Positions 1 through 10,480 of a stretch of DNA of 64,000 nucleotides are shown here, piece after piece. Numbering within the stretch: the stretch's first letter is position 1; every line of letters begins with the position of its first letter. Source of the stretch: Micromonospora sp. LH3U1 (GTDB taxonomy: Bacteria; Actinomycetota; Actinomycetes; Mycobacteriales; Micromonosporaceae); contig NZ_CP116936.1 of assembly GCF_028475105.1 (NCBI RefSeq), forward strand, positions 1,426,001 through 1,490,000, written 5' to 3'. The notes under the pieces are model-generated. The model did not search any database. It was not told the DNA's origin and worked only from the letters and a program-made list of their open reading frames with translations. The position numbers were made by a program, and so were the translations under genes.

Positions 1-1071
1 GTGATCGGCCCGCAGCTCGGCCTCACCCAGCCGGGCATGACGATCGTCTGCGGCGACTCGCACACCGCCACCCACGGCGCGTTCGGCGCGCTCGCCTTCG
101 GCATCGGCACCAGCGAGGTGGAGCACGTACTCGCCACCCAGACGCTGCCGCAGAGCCGGCCGAAGACGATGGCCGTGAACGTCACCGGCAGCCTCGCTCC
201 CGGCGTCACCGCCAAGGACCTGGTGCTCGCTCTGATCACCCAGGTCGGCACCGGCGGGGGCCGCGGGCACATCGTCGAGTACCGCGGTGAGGCGATCCAG
301 GCCCTCTCCATGGAGGGGCGGATGACCATCGCCAACATGTCCATCGAGTGGGGTGCCAAAGCCGGCATGATCGCGCCGGACGAGACCACCTTCGCGTACC
401 TCAAGGGTCGACCGAACGCGCCGCAGGGCGCGGACTGGGACGCGGCGTTGGCGTGGTGGCGGACGCTGCCCACCGACGAGGGCGCGCGCTTCGACGCCGA
501 GGTGACCCTGGACGCCAGCCGGATCACCCCGTTCGTCACCTGGGGCACCAACCCCGGCCAGGGAGCGCCGCTGAGCGCGCCGGTGCCGGACCCGGAGGAG
601 TTCGCCACCGACTCGGAGCGCGCCGCCGCCCGCCGCGCTCTGGAGTACATGGATCTGCGCCCCGGCACGCCGCTGCGGGAGCTGCCCATCGACGTGGTCT
701 TCGTGGGCTCCTGCACCAACGGTCGGCTGGAGGACCTGCGGGCCGCCGCCGACGTGCTGCGTGGCCACCAGGTGGCCGACGGCGTCCGGATGCTCGTGGT
801 TCCCGGTTCCGCCGCCGTGCGGGAAGCCGCCGAGGCTGAGGGGCTGGACAAGGTCTTCGCGGACGCCGGGGCCGAGTGGCGGTTCGCCGGCTGCTCCATG
901 TGTCTGGGGATGAACCCCGACACGCTGAAGCCGGGCCAACGATCCGCCTCCACCTCGAACCGCAACTTCGAGGGCCGTCAGGGCCGGGGTGGGCGTACCC
1001 ACCTGGTTTCCCCGCCGGTCGCCGCCGCCACCGCCGTGGTCGGCCGGCTGGCCGCCCCCGCCGACCTGTAG
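1..1071 (+). CDS. leuC: 3-isopropylmalate dehydratase large subunit (5'-truncated by window edge)
   Basis: Large subunit of isopropylmalate isomerase, which converts 2-isopropylmalate to 3-isopropylmalate in cytosolic leucine biosynthesis. The visible 356 residues begin inside the protein, just before the conserved [19 protein letters not shown] stretch; about 110-120 N-terminal residues lie upstream of the window, so the GTG at position 1 is an internal codon. The three 4Fe-4S ligands of the aconitase family are present: Cys238 in GSCTNGR and Cys298 and Cys301 in CSMC (numbered in the visible fragment). The gene ends with TAG 14 bp before leuD, the partner subunit. The truncation is only the window edge. 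Confidence 0.96.
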   Translation: MIGPQLGLTQPGMTIVCGDSHTATHGAFGALAFGIGTSEVEHVLATQTLPQSRPKTMAVNVTGSLAPGVTAKDLVLALITQVGTGGGRGHIVEYRGEAIQALSMEGRMTIANMSIEWGAKAGMIAPDETTFAYLKGRPNAPQGADWDAALAWWRTLPTDEGARFDAEVTLDASRITPFVTWGTNPGQGAPLSAPVPDPEEFATDSERAAARRALEYMDLRPGTPLRELPIDVVFVGSCTNGRLEDLRAAADVLRGHQVADGVRMLVVPGSAAVREAAEAEGLDKVFADAGAEWRFAGCSMCLGMNPDTLKPGQRSASTSNRNFEGRQGRGGRTHLVSPPVAAATAVVGRLAAPADL

Positions 1072-1085
1072 AAGGGACCGAGGAG

Positions 1086-1673
1086 ATGGACCAGTTCACC
1101 ACCCACACCGGCACCGCCGTGCCGCTTCGGCGGTCCAACGTGGACACCGATCAGATCATCCCGGCCGTGTACCTCAAGCGGGTGACCCGGACGGGTTTCG
1201 CCGACGGGCTGTTCAGTGCCTGGCGGGAAGATCCGACATTCGTGCTCAACGATGAAACCTATTCCGGGGCGTCGATCCTCATCGCCGGCCCGGAGTTCGG
1301 CACCGGCTCCTCCCGGGAGCACGCCGTCTGGGCACTGCGGGACTGGGGCTTCCGGGCGGTCGTGGCTCCGCGCTTCGGTGACATCTTCCGCGGCAACGCC
1401 CTCAAGGAAGGTCTGTTGCCGGTCGAGTTGGAATTGAAAGCCGTCGAAGAATTGTGGGACCTCGTCGAGGCGGATCCGACCACCCTGGTGACCGTCGACC
1501 TGACCGCCCGCCAGCTCCGGGCCGGGGACGCCAGCTGGTCGTTCCCGCTGGACGACTTCAGCCGTTGGCGCCTGCTGGAAGGCCTCGACGACATTGGACT
1601 CACCCTCCGGCACGCCGCCGACATCGACTCCTACGAGGCGCGCCGACTGCCGTTCCTGCCCTCCGTGGCATAG
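1086..1673 (+). CDS. leuD: 3-isopropylmalate dehydratase small subunit
   Basis: Small subunit of isopropylmalate isomerase, pairing with LeuC. The 195-residue product is the normal LeuD length and starts [14 protein letters not shown]; it carries the swivel-domain signatures [14 protein letters not shown] near the N-terminus and [17 protein letters not shown] near residues 66-82. The ATG at 1086 is preceded by AAGGGA at 1072-1077, a reasonable ribosome binding site. The gene lies 14 bp after leuC and is followed by a strong hairpin at 1695-1734, so leuCD forms a short operon separate from hup. Confidence 0.96.
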   Translation: MDQFTTHTGTAVPLRRSNVDTDQIIPAVYLKRVTRTGFADGLFSAWREDPTFVLNDETYSGASILIAGPEFGTGSSREHAVWALRDWGFRAVVAPRFGDIFRGNALKEGLLPVELELKAVEELWDLVEADPTTLVTVDLTARQLRAGDASWSFPLDDFSRWRLLEGLDDIGLTLRHAADIDSYEARRLPFLPSVA

Positions 1674-1694
1674 CCGTACGCCCCATCGCGCAGC

Positions 1695-1734
1695 GGATTT
1701 CACCCCCATCGGTCCAACCGGTGGGGGTGAATCC
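1695..1734 (+). terminator. leuCD terminator hairpin
   Basis: Left arm 1695-1713 and right arm 1717-1734 pair over about 18 bp, with one bulged T and one G-U pair, around a 3-nt loop. It lies 22 bp after leuD stops and before hup. There is no U-tract immediately after it, as is usual in high-GC actinobacteria, although a run of six T occurs at 1751-1756. Confidence 0.65.
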
Positions 1735-1767
1735 GTTACGACACAAGGGATTTTTTCTACCGAATGT

Positions 1768-1794
1768 TTGTGTCCCGGCAGCACAGGGCATAAC
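1768..1794 (+). promoter_or_regulatory. possible hup promoter
   Basis: TTGTGT at 1768-1773 and CATAAC at 1789-1794 resemble -35 and -10 boxes, but the 15-bp spacing is short. The segment is AT-richer than its surroundings and lies about 50 bp before the hup start. This is a weak candidate by eye only. Confidence 0.3.
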
Positions 1795-1845
1795 GTGCGC
1801 GCAGAATGGCTCGCGACGAGTCAGTTGCACAATCGGGAGGAAGTC

Positions 1846-2544
1846 GTGAACAAGGCCGAGCTCATCGAGGCGCTCGCCGTTCGCCTGGGGGACCGGAAGA
1901 CGGCGACGAACGCCCTAGAGGCGGTCCTCACCGAGGTCCAGGCGGCGGTCACCAAGGGCGAGAAGGTGGCAATCACCGGATTCGGAGCATTCGAAAAGCG
2001 TGTGCGTGGCGCGCGAACAGCGCGCAACCCGCGTACCGGCGAGGCGGTGAAGGTCAAGAAGACATCTGTCCCGACCTTCCGCGCCGGCGCCGGATTCAAG
2101 GAGATGGTGGCCAGCGGCAAGGTGCCGAAGGCCACGGTGGCGTCGAAGAAGACCGCCACCACCACCGCCACGGCCAAGGCGGCCGGCACCAAGGCGGCGG
2201 GCACCAAGACGACTGGCACCAAGGCGGCCAGCACCAAGGCGGCGGGCACCAAGGCGACCGCGACCAAGGCGGCCAGCAAGAAGACCGCCCCGGCCAAGGC
2301 GACCAAGACCGCCACGGCGACCAAGGCGGCCAGCAAGAAGACCGCCCCGGCCAAGGCGAGCAAGAGCACCACGGCGACCAAGACGGCCGCCAGCAAGAAG
2401 ACCACCGCGGCGGCGAAGAAGACCACCGCGGCGACCAAGTCGTCCGCGGCGAAGAAGACCACCGCGGCGGCGAGCAAGAGCACGGCGGCCAAGAAGGCGC
2501 CGGCGAAGAAGGCTCCGGCCAAGAAGGCGGCCAGCAAGCGCTGA
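1846..2544 (+). CDS. hup: HU-family nucleoid protein with Lys/Ala-rich tail
   Basis: DNA-bending nucleoid protein of the actinobacterial HupB/HupS type. Residues 1-92 or so are a full HU fold, starting [18 protein letters not shown] and containing the DNA-arm motif RNPRTG. The remaining 140 residues are almost only Lys, Ala, Thr and Ser in degenerate repeats such as [10 protein letters not shown] and TKAAGTKA, resembling eukaryotic histone H1 tails. The GTG start at 1846 has GGGAGG at 1835-1840, 5 nt upstream; the open frame extends upstream to 1594 but that part overlaps leuD. Total length is 232 residues. The repeated tail is a likely site of length variation between strains. Confidence 0.95.
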   Translation: MNKAELIEALAVRLGDRKTATNALEAVLTEVQAAVTKGEKVAITGFGAFEKRVRGARTARNPRTGEAVKVKKTSVPTFRAGAGFKEMVASGKVPKATVASKKTATTTATAKAAGTKAAGTKTTGTKAASTKAAGTKATATKAASKKTAPAKATKTATATKAASKKTAPAKASKSTTATKTAASKKTTAAAKKTTAATKSSAAKKTTAAASKSTAAKKAPAKKAPAKKAASKR

Positions 2545-2556
2545 CCGACCTCTACG

Positions 2557-2588
2557 AAAGGGCGTCCACCCGTTGGTGGGCGCCCTTT
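2557..2588 (+). terminator. hup terminator
   Basis: A 14-bp stem (2557-2570 with 2575-2588, one G-U pair) around a CGTT loop starts 12 bp after the hup stop. The right arm ends in CCCTTT. This is one of the strongest hairpins in the window. Confidence 0.8.
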
Positions 2589-2682
2589 CGGCGTACGGGA
2601 ACCGTTGACCCCGGTCGGCTCGCTCGCGCAGAATCGCCGTGCCGGCCACCTCCGCCGGCCCGCCGACGGAAATGGGGCGCCG

Positions 2683-4658
2683 GTGCGCTACCGCCAGCTC
2701 ACCACCGGAACGCTCGCGCTGGGCGTCATTCTCCTCATCGACGTGCTGCGGGTCTGGCTGCCCGGCATCATCACCATCTTCGGCCAGGCGGCGTCCACGC
2801 CGGCCGAGCTGATGGGAGCGTTCGCCCTCGGCTGGTTCGTGCTGGCGATGGGCGCACCCGCAGTGGTCCGCCGGGTCGGTGCCCGCCCGGTCACGGTCGC
2901 CGCCGCTGTTGCGCTCGCCGTCGCCCGGCTCATGCTCACCGCCGCGCCCGGCGGGCGTACGCAGCTCTGGCTGGCCACCGCCGGCTTGCTCGCCGGGCTG
3001 GTCTGGCTGGTCGGCGTCGCCGCCGACACCGACCGACCGATCCCGGGGCTGGCGTTGGGGTTCGCGGTCAACGCGGCCCTGCACGCGGTGCTGGACACCT
3101 TCGACCTGGTCTGGCGGGGCGACTGGGTGGCCTGGCTGCTCAGCTCCGTTGCGGTGGCGCTGTTCCTGCTCGGCACGGCGCGGTCCGCCCGGCGGGTGGG
3201 CGCCGGTGGCACCCCTACCGGTCCCGCTGGCACGCGAGCCTGGCTGCTGGCCGGGCCGGCGCTGCTGCTTACCGGAATGGTGGCGCTCTCCCCGGCGCTG
3301 GCCCGGACCGGGATGTCGTACCTGGTCGCCGGCGACGGGGTGGCGCGTTCGCCGTTGTTTGGCCTGGCACCGGTACCGGTGGCGGTTGCCGCGTTCCTGT
3401 TCACCGCGTTGACCCGTCCGCCCCGGCGGTGGGGCCGAGCGTACGGGCCGGTGGCACTGTTGGCCGGCGCGGTGCTGTTCGCCCTCAACCGGGGCGACCT
3501 GCTCCTCCCGGCCATCCTGCTCGCCGCCGTCGGTCTCGGCGCCTGCCTCGCCCTGACCGACGACGCCAGCCTGAACGCTGGCACCGCCGAGGCGGCCAGC
3601 GACACCGCTAACGCCGGCACCGCCAGCGACAGGGCGGGTGACCGGCGGTTGGCGGCCCGCCGGGGGTACGCGGTCGCCGCCGGCATGCTCGTCTTCGCGC
3701 TGGGGGCGGTCGGGTACTACTCCGCCTACGACCTCGGCTACCCCAACGCGGCGGTGCCCGTGGTGGTGGCCGGGCTGGTCGCCGTCGTGGCGTTCGTCGC
3801 CCGTCCCGTCGTCGACCGGGTCCCCGGGCCGTTTCCGCCGCTACGGGCCGTCGCCGCGGTCACCGCGCTGGCCCTGCTGGCACCGGTGCTCGCCGACGAG
3901 GTGCCGGTGGCCAGCAACCGGGACGGCCCACCGGAACGGCTGACCGTGGTGGCGTACAACATCCGGATGGGCTTCGGGCTGGACGGTCGGTTCGACCTGC
4001 CCGGGCTCGCCGAGGCCGTCGGCCGGCAACGGCCCGACGTGGTGCTGCTCAGCGAGGTGGACCGGGCCTGGCTGCTCAACGGTGGGCACGACACCCTGGA
4101 CCTGCTGGCCGACCGGCTCGGTATGCCGTACGTCTTCGGGCCTGCCGCCGACCCCGTCTGGGGTGACGCGGTGCTCAGCCGTTGGCCGGTGAGCGATCCG
4201 CGGACCCTCCCGCTGCCGGCCGTCGGTGCGCCCACCGGTGCGCAGGCACTCGCCGTCACGCTGGACCTCGGCGACGGCGTCCGCGCCGCCGTGGTCAGCA
4301 CCCACCTGCAACCTCCGCCGGGGCGGGGCCCGGTGGTCCAGGCCCGCGCGGTCGCCGACTTCGCCATTCGGTACGCGGCCGGCCGGCCCTGGTGGTGGCC
4401 GGCGACCTGAACACGGAGCCGGGCGACGAGGCGTTCGGGCAGTTCATCAACGCGGGCCTGGTCGACGCGTTGGCGGCGGCCCGGCCGCTGGCGACCAGCC
4501 CGGCCGACGACCCGCGCGAGCAGATCGACCACATCTTCGTCTCGCCCGGTCTCACTCCCAGCGACCCGGTCGCGCCGCGCAGCACGGCCAGTGACCACCT
4601 GCCGGTCGCGGTGACCCTGACCCCTTCCGCCGCGCTACAGGCGGTCGGCGGCCAGTAG
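2683..4658 (+). pseudogene. membrane-anchored endonuclease/exonuclease/phosphatase family protein, frameshifted
   Basis: The N-terminal ~400 residues are a run of about ten hydrophobic segments; a C-terminal EEP-fold domain follows from about 3943, with AYNIRMGF, LLSEVD, GDLNTEP, DHIFVSP and SDHLPV motifs. The reading frame that starts here ends early at 4410, whereas GDLNTEP, DHIFVSP and SDHLPV are in the -1 frame, which runs to 4658. The switch must lie around 4375-4389, in a GCGGCCGGCCGGCCC tract, and equals loss of one base. The start is uncertain: the GTG at 2683 places residue 1 just before the first membrane segment, and a TTG at 2605 is also open. The 3' end overlaps the convergent MutT1-like gene by 24 bp. 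Substrate unknown. A consensus error is as likely as a true mutation. Confidence 0.75.
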
Positions 4659-5504
4659 CCGGTCGGCGGTGAAGGCGAGCAACCAACCGCCGCCCTTGGG
4701 GGTGGTGAAGTCCGCGTCGGCGCGGCCGGTCAGCCGCTCCAGGGCACCCGGCAGCACCTTGCCCTGGCTGCACACCGCCACCTGCCCACCGGCGGTGGCC
4801 AGCTCCAGCAGCCGGGCGGCGGTGGCCAGGATCCGCTCGTCGCTCTGCTGGCCGGGCTGTGGCTCGTCCAGGTCGCCGCAGATCTCGATCGGCAGGTCGA
4901 GCAGCGCGGCGGCCGGGTCCAGGGTCTGCACGCACCGTCGCGGTGACGCCGACACCAGCCGGGCCGGCCGGATCAGGGCGACCAGTTCGGCCAGCGTGCT
5001 CGCCTGGGCCCACCCCTCGGCGTCCAGGGGCCGCCCGACGTCGGGGCCGGACCAGGTGGCCCGCTTGCCGGCGTGCGCGTGCCGGACCAGCGCGACCGTC
5101 GCGGTCACCGACGGCAGCGCGGCGAACGCCGCCAGCACCTCGGCATCGTGGGGGTAGCTGACCAACTGGATCGCGTCGTCCACCGCGAGCCAGCGCATGT
5201 CGTCCACCTCGGTGCCCGGTTGGAAACCGCCGCTGGCCACCGCGAGCATGGACCAGTAGTCGACCAGCTTGGCCTGCCCCTCGCTGCGGTACCGCACCGA
5301 CGGCAGCCGGACCTGCGGCACGCCCCGCACGTCGGCCTCCTCGGCCACCTCGCGGACCGCCGCCGCCAGCGCGTGCTCGCCCGGCTCCAGCTTGCCCTTC
5401 GGCAGCGTCCAGTCGCCGTAGCGGGGGCGGTGGACCACACAGACGCGTACGCCATCGGGGGACGGCCGCCAGGCCACCCCGCCCGCCGCCCGGATGCCGG
5501 TCAC
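4635..5504 (-). CDS. mutT1: Nudix hydrolase fused to histidine phosphatase (MutT1-like)
   Basis: A 289-residue fusion. The N-terminal half is a Nudix domain with GKLEPGEHALAAAVREVAEE, a good match to the GX5EX7REUXEEXGU box; the C-terminal half is a phosphoglycerate-mutase-like domain with the catalytic RHA triad in LVRHAHAGKR. The same architecture is found in mycobacterial MutT1 (Rv2985), which hydrolyses 8-oxo-(d)GTP and diadenosine polyphosphates and likewise lies beside ppk. The GTG at 5504 overlaps the TGA of the upstream CYTH-CHAD gene by 4 nt (GTGA), indicating translational coupling. Substrate assignment is by family and synteny only. Confidence 0.85.
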   Translation of the reverse strand: MTGIRAAGGVAWRPSPDGVRVCVVHRPRYGDWTLPKGKLEPGEHALAAAVREVAEEADVRGVPQVRLPSVRYRSEGQAKLVDYWSMLAVASGGFQPGTEVDDMRWLAVDDAIQLVSYPHDAEVLAAFAALPSVTATVALVRHAHAGKRATWSGPDVGRPLDAEGWAQASTLAELVALIRPARLVSASPRRCVQTLDPAAALLDLPIEICGDLDEPQPGQQSDERILATAARLLELATAGGQVAVCSQGKVLPGALERLTGRADADFTTPKGGGWLLAFTADRLLAADRL

Positions 5505-7020
5505 GGCAGCCAACTGGTCCGCCGCCGCCGGGTGGCCCGGTGCCAGGCGGCCGGGAAGAGATCCCGCATCCGGCGTACCGACTCCCGATCCCGTTCGGCC
5601 AGCCGCCCGGCGGTGACCGCCAGCTCGTGGTCGCCCGGCCGCTCGGCGGCGATCTCCAGCCAGGTTTCCGCTGCCACTGCCGCATCCTGGTGCTCGCCGA
5701 GCACGTCCTGCACACGGGAAAGGGCACGGGACAGCCGGCGTGCGCCTTTGCTGACCGTCGGTGCCACCGCGTTGACCGCGTACCGGGCCTGCTTGCCCTC
5801 CTTGCGAACGGCGTGCCAGCGTTCGTCCGGCGACCGTGCGTCGAGCCCGGCGACGCCGTCCGGCCCGGCCAGCCGCCCCCAGGGCCGGGCCACCAGCGCG
5901 GGCAGCGCCTCCGCCCGGGGGCAGCCGACGCGCTGGTGAGCCGGGGCGCGCGGGCGGCCGCCACCAGAGTGTCCACCAGGGCCAGGTAGCGCGCGGAGCG
6001 CAGCGCTTCGTCGATGGCGGTGAGCGCCAGCCGTTGCCGGTCGGCGAGCACCTCGTCCAGCCGGTCCACCGCGCCCTGGTCGAGAGGGCTGAGCGGATCG
6101 GCGCTCGCGGTGCGGCGCAGCCGTTCGCGCAGCACCTCGGCGTCGCGGGCCGCGCCGAGGACACCGGCCAGCCACCGCAGCTCGGTGCGCAGCGGACGGG
6201 ACCAGGTCTTGCGGATCAGCGGCTTGAAGGTGCGCAGATCACTGCGGAGGCGTCGACAGGCCACCCGCATCTGGTGCACGGCGGTGTCGCCACCGGCGGC
6301 CGGGGCACGCAGCCGGACCAGCGGATCGTGCGCCAGCAGTCGCCGGATCTCCTTGCGGACCGCCTCGGTCACCACCTCGCCGGCGGTCGGCTCGGCGGTC
6401 AGCCCGGCGGGCGCGATCAGGTCCGGATCGGCCTGCGCCGTCGCGCCCAGCGCCCGTACGTGCTTCGGGGTGAACGACCCGCCCTGGGCGCCCGATTCGC
6501 GTAGCACCGCGCCGACCCGGTCGAGCAGCTTCCGGTCGCCGGCCTTGAGCTCCACCTCCAGCTCGCGGAACGTGCCAGTGGTGGCGCCGGAGTCGTCGAG
6601 CACGGTCACCCGGTCGTCCACCACCTCGGCGAGCACCGAGTCGGCCTTGTCGCACACCTCGTACGCGTGCCGGACCGTCCGGACCACCGTCACCGGGGCC
6701 AGCGGTGCCCCCCGGTGGAGGACGGTGACCAACTCCACCAGCTCCGGTGGCGGCTGCCCCTTCGGCCCGGGGCGGGAGATCTCGTGCCGGACGCCCGGCG
6801 TCCCGGTCGGCAGCTTCACCGTCCAGGGCAACTCGTCGCCCCGGCGGTGGCGCAGCGAGGCACCGGCGCGGGCCAGCCGCAGGTCCACGGTGTCGAGGTA
6901 GCGGGCGACCAACGTCGCCGGTGGCAGCGCCCGGATCCGACCTCCGGCCGGGGCCGTGGCGGCCAGGTCCGGCAGCACGTACGCGTCGTCCACCTCGTAC
7001 TTCTGCTCCTCCTCGACCAT
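5501..7020 (-). pseudogene. CYTH-CHAD domain protein, frameshifted in CHAD domain
   Basis: Starts with ATG at 7020. The N-terminal CYTH (triphosphate tunnel) domain carries the EEEQK form of the ExExK signature; a CHAD domain follows, beginning near the HQMRVACRRLRSDLRTF motif. After APRLTSASAA the original frame becomes nonsense, while the rest of the CHAD domain, including WHAVRKEGKQARY, continues in the -1 frame to TGA at 5501. The switch is in a CCCGGGGG tract at about 5914-5921 and equals loss of one base. The restored end overlaps the MutT1-like GTG by 4 nt, which supports the continuation being real coding sequence. CHAD domains bind polyphosphate and CYTH domains act on triphosphates; ppk lies 24 bp upstream in the same direction. 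Confidence 0.82.
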
Positions 7021-7044
7021 CAGCTCAGCCTATGCGCTGATCGG

Positions 7045-9405
7045 TCAGCTGGCCCTGCCACCGACGCGGTGCAGCAGCAGTTCCTGCAGATGCGTCCGGG
7101 CGGTGTCGTCACCGCCGGTACGCCGGGTCCAACTGCCGTCACCGGCCAGGTCGAACGCGTCCACGTCGGGGCTCATCGCGGCGGTCAGCATGTGGTCCAG
7201 CTCGGCGCGGGCGACCGGGTCACTCACCCGCACCAGCGCCTCCACCCGACGGTCGAGGTTGCGGTGCATCAGGTCGGCCGAGCCCATCCAGAACTCGGCC
7301 TCGCCGTTGTTGCCGAACCGGAAGACCCGGGAGTGCTCCAGGAAACGGCCGAGGATCGAGCGGACCCGGATGTTCTCCGACAACCCCGGCACCCCGGGGC
7401 GCAGCGTGCACATGCCACGGATGAGCAGGTCGACGTGCACACCGGCCTGGGAGGCTCGGTACAGCGCGTCGGTCACCCCCTCGTCGACAAGTGAGTTGAC
7501 CTTGAACTGGACCAGGCCGGGCATGCCCAGCCGGACGTGGGAGATCTCCCGCTCGATCCGCTCGATGAGGCCACTGCGGATGCCCTGCGGGGCGACCAGC
7601 AACCGCCGGAACGCGGTCTGCCGGCTGTAGCCGGTGAGCACGTTGAACAGGTCGGTGAGGTCGGCGCCGATTTCCGGGTCGGCGGTGAGCATGCCGAAGT
7701 CCTCGTACATCCGGGCGGTCTTCGGGTGGTAGTTGCCGGTGCCGATGTGGCAGTAGCGGCGGATCTGGTTGCCCTCCTGGCGGACCACCAGCGCGGTCTT
7801 GCAGTGCGTCTTCAGGCCGACCAGGCCGTACACCACGTGGCAGCCGGCGCGCTCCAGCGTGCGGGCCCAGCCAATGTTGGCCACCTCGTCGAAACGAGCC
7901 TTCACCTCCACCAGCACCACCACCTGCTTGCCGGCGGCGGCCGCGTCGACCAGCGCGTCGACGATCGGGGAGTCGCCGCTGGTGCGGTAGAGGGTCTGCT
8001 TGATGGCCAGCACGTCCGGGTCGGCGGCGGCCTGCTCGATGAAGCGCTGCACGCTGGTCGCGAACGAGTGGTACGGGTGGTGCACGAGGATGTCCCCGTC
8101 GCGCAGGGTGGAGAAGACGCTGCGCGGCACCTCCCCCTCGGCGAGCCGGGGGTGGGTGGACGGCACGAACGGCGGGTCCTTGAGGTCCGGCCGGTCGGCC
8201 TCGCCGTAGACCTGCCACAGAGCGGAGAGGTCCAGCAGCCCGGGCACCCGCTGCACGTCCTGGTCGTTCATGTCCAGCTCGCGGACGAGTAGTTCCAGCA
8301 TGTGGTCGGAGATGGACGCGGCCACCTCCAGGCGGACCGGCGGGCCGAACCGCCGCCGGGCCAGCTCCCGCTCCAGAGCCTGGAGCAGGTCCTCGTCGCG
8401 GTCCTCGTCGACCTCCACCTCGGCGTTGCGGGTGACCCGGAAGAGGTGGCACTCGACCACCTGCATGCCACTGAACAACTGGCCGAGGTGCACCGAGATC
8501 AGGTCCTCCACCGGCAGCATCCGTACGCCCGGCTGGTCCCGGTCCACCCGGACGAAGCGGGGGACGTTATTGGGCACCTTCACCCGGGCGAACAGCTCAG
8601 AACCGCCGTCGGGGTCGCGAACCGCCACCGCCAGGTTCAGCGACCGCCCCGAGATGTACGGGAACGGGTGCGCCGGGTCCACCGCGAGCGGGGTCAGCAC
8701 CGGGAAGATGTGCTCCCGGAAATAGGTGCGCAACCGCTCCCGCTCGGGGTCGCCCAGATCGGCCCAGCGCAGTATCCGGATGCCCTCGTCGGCCAGCTTG
8801 GGCAGCACATCGTCGACGAAGCAGGCGGCATGCCGCGCGCCCAGTTCGGCGGTGCGCTCGGCGATCAGCGCCAGCTGGGTACGCAGAGGCAGGCGGTCCC
8901 CGCCGCGTACCGGCAGGCCGGCGGAGAGTCGCCGCTTCAGCCCGGCGATCCGCACCATGTAGAACTCGTCGAGGTTGCTGGCGAAGATCGCCAGGAACTT
9001 GGCCCGTTCCAGCAGGGGGGTCCGCTGGTCCTCGGCCAGGGCGAGCACCCGGGCGTTGAAGTCGAGCCAGGAGAGCTCCCGGTTGAGGAACCGGTCCTCC
9101 GGCAGCGGAGTGGCCGCCGGCGGTTCCTCGTCCTCGTCCTGGGAGCCGGTCGGCAGATCGCTCGGCAGGACCTGATGGACGTCACCGGCGGCCGGGCCGT
9201 CCGGGTCGGTGGTCGGCTCGGAGTCGAGGACCTCGTCCAGTCCGGAGGAGGCGGCGCCCGGGTCGTCGGCGAGGGTGTCGGCGCGGGCGGCGCCGGCCCG
9301 CTCCGCGCGGGAGGGCCGAAAGCGGCCGTCGGTGCCGCGGACGCGGGAGCCGTTGCGGAGGTCGGTGGCCGGCGGGCGGGCGGGGTGCTCGCGAGGGGTG
9401 CTCAC
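7045..9405 (-). CDS. ppk: polyphosphate kinase 1
   Basis: Reversibly polymerises the gamma-phosphate of ATP into inorganic polyphosphate. The 786-residue protein shows the Ppk1 order: [19 protein letters not shown] after a ~110-residue acidic, disordered N-terminal extension, then the phospho-histidine signature [20 protein letters not shown], with [11 protein letters not shown] before it and RGMCTLRPG and HSRVFRFGN after it. The GTG at 9405 is preferred over an in-frame TTG at 9438; a GATTAT hexamer ends 6 nt before it, so the message may be leaderless. The downstream gene on the same strand is the CYTH-CHAD gene, 24 bp away. Confidence 0.95.
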   Translation of the reverse strand: MSTPREHPARPPATDLRNGSRVRGTDGRFRPSRAERAGAARADTLADDPGAASSGLDEVLDSEPTTDPDGPAAGDVHQVLPSDLPTGSQDEDEEPPAATPLPEDRFLNRELSWLDFNARVLALAEDQRTPLLERAKFLAIFASNLDEFYMVRIAGLKRRLSAGLPVRGGDRLPLRTQLALIAERTAELGARHAACFVDDVLPKLADEGIRILRWADLGDPERERLRTYFREHIFPVLTPLAVDPAHPFPYISGRSLNLAVAVRDPDGGSELFARVKVPNNVPRFVRVDRDQPGVRMLPVEDLISVHLGQLFSGMQVVECHLFRVTRNAEVEVDEDRDEDLLQALERELARRRFGPPVRLEVAASISDHMLELLVRELDMNDQDVQRVPGLLDLSALWQVYGEADRPDLKDPPFVPSTHPRLAEGEVPRSVFSTLRDGDILVHHPYHSFATSVQRFIEQAAADPDVLAIKQTLYRTSGDSPIVDALVDAAAAGKQVVVLVEVKARFDEVANIGWARTLERAGCHVVYGLVGLKTHCKTALVVRQEGNQIRRYCHIGTGNYHPKTARMYEDFGMLTADPEIGADLTDLFNVLTGYSRQTAFRRLLVAPQGIRSGLIERIEREISHVRLGMPGLVQFKVNSLVDEGVTDALYRASQAGVHVDLLIRGMCTLRPGVPGLSENIRVRSILGRFLEHSRVFRFGNNGEAEFWMGSADLMHRNLDRRVEALVRVSDPVARAELDHMLTAAMSPDVDAFDLAGDGSWTRRTGGDDTARTHLQELLLHRVGGRAS

Positions 9406-9459
9406 CTGCTCATAATCACCCGATTCCGGTAAACGCAAAATGAACTTGGGCCCGCCGGC

Positions 9460-9657
9460 TCAGATCATCGTCGGCAATGTCACTCGGACGACCTCGCCGT
9501 CGGGATCGGTGTCGATGCGAACCCGCTGGCCGAGCCGGAGCAGCCGCAGCCCGGAGGCGTCGAAGGCCCGGGCGGGGAAGCGCATCTCGGTGCCGTCGTC
9601 GAGCAGCAGGACACCGCTGCGCGTCGCCGCGTCGTAACTGGCCACCGTGCCCTGCAT
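9460..9657 (-). CDS. small cold-shock-domain-like protein
   Basis: A 65-residue protein beginning MQGTVASYDAATRSGVLLLD. The pattern of a short OB-fold (G-V-x-x-Y/F near the start, then DDGTEMRF, GLRLLRLGQRVRI) resembles cold-shock or S1-type beta-barrels, but the canonical RNP1 and RNP2 aromatic motifs are degenerate. An in-frame GTG at 9672 would add five residues. It sits between cofC and ppk on the same strand. Binding of nucleic acid is inferred, not demonstrated by motif. Confidence 0.7.
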   Translation of the reverse strand: MQGTVASYDAATRSGVLLLDDGTEMRFPARAFDASGLRLLRLGQRVRIDTDPDGEVVRVTLPTMI

Positions 9658-9706
9658 GCTGGCAACGTACACCCGGGGGGTCAGGTTGCGACGCGGGCCG
9701 GACGGG

Positions 9707-10353
9707 TCAGCCCGCGGAGCGGGCCGGGCGGCCGGCGGCGACGAGCGCGGCGGTGCGCGGCCCCAGCCCGAGCCGGGCCGCGGCGGTCAGGTCCGCGGCG
9801 GTGTCCACGTCCCGGCGCAGGCTGGGCCAGTCTCCGCTGAGCGGCAGTGCCCCACTCGCCGCGTGCGCGACCGCCGAGCCCACCCCGAAGCGGGGATCCA
9901 GCGGTACGCCCGGTGGGGCGGTGAGCAGCACTGTGCCGCCGCCGGGTGCGTCCGGCACGAACCGGCGTACCGCTGGTCGGCCGTTCTGCGCCGCGAGCAG
10001 TGCGCCCGCCAGCTCGGCCGGGCGCAGCGCCGGCAGATCCGCGGTGAGCCCGGCCACCCAGGCGGCGATGGCCCCGGCCGCGCCGTGCCGGAAGGCGGCG
10101 TTCAGGCCGGCGTCCGGCCCGTCGGGGAGCACCCGCGCGCCGGCGACCCGAGCCGCCGCCGCCACCCGGGCGTCGTCCGTGACCACCAGGGCCTCGGCGA
10201 CCGCGGGCAGGCCAGCACCGCGCGGAGCGTGTCGGCGGCCAGCGCCAGCGCCAGCTCCTCGTGCGGTACGCCGGACAGCGCGCCCCGCAGCCGGCTCTTG
10301 GCCGCGGTCAGATGCTTCACCGGCACCACCACGGCCCACCTCGGCTGACTCAC
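9707..10353 (-). pseudogene. cofC: CofC/FbiD-type guanylyltransferase for coenzyme F420, frameshifted
   Basis: Family enzymes transfer GMP to 2-phospho-L-lactate or phosphoenolpyruvate for F420 side-chain assembly; the mycobacterial neighbour of ppk, Rv2983 (FbiD), is the PEP enzyme. The N-terminus (GTG 10353) has the nucleotide motif VVVPVKHLTAAKSRL. After VLACPR the frame fails, and the expected LVVTDD and GLNAAF motifs continue in the -1 frame to TGA at 9707. Inserting one G/C pair near 10203 restores VLACPAVAEALVVTDD, so the defect equals a one-base loss. Loss of this gene would abolish F420, which is important in this group, hence a sequence error is plausible. CAGGAT ends 7 nt before the GTG, suggesting a leaderless start. 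Confidence 0.83.
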
Positions 10354-10480
10354 GCCCGCAATCCTGCCAGCCGGACGGCGGGACCCTCACTGGCCGTACC
10401 GGGGGCGAGCAGGCATGATTTCCGCTGCGGGTGTCGCGGGCGGGGTTTCGCGGCGGGTTGGGGCGCGACGAGGAGGCACA

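Noticed and set aside
1821..2537. Antisense open frame in hup
   Set aside because: It mirrors the Lys/Ala repeats; there is no ribosome binding site.
4375..4389. Programmed -1 frameshift in the EEP gene
   Set aside because: No slippery heptamer plus structure; four similar cases in unrelated genes point to missing bases.
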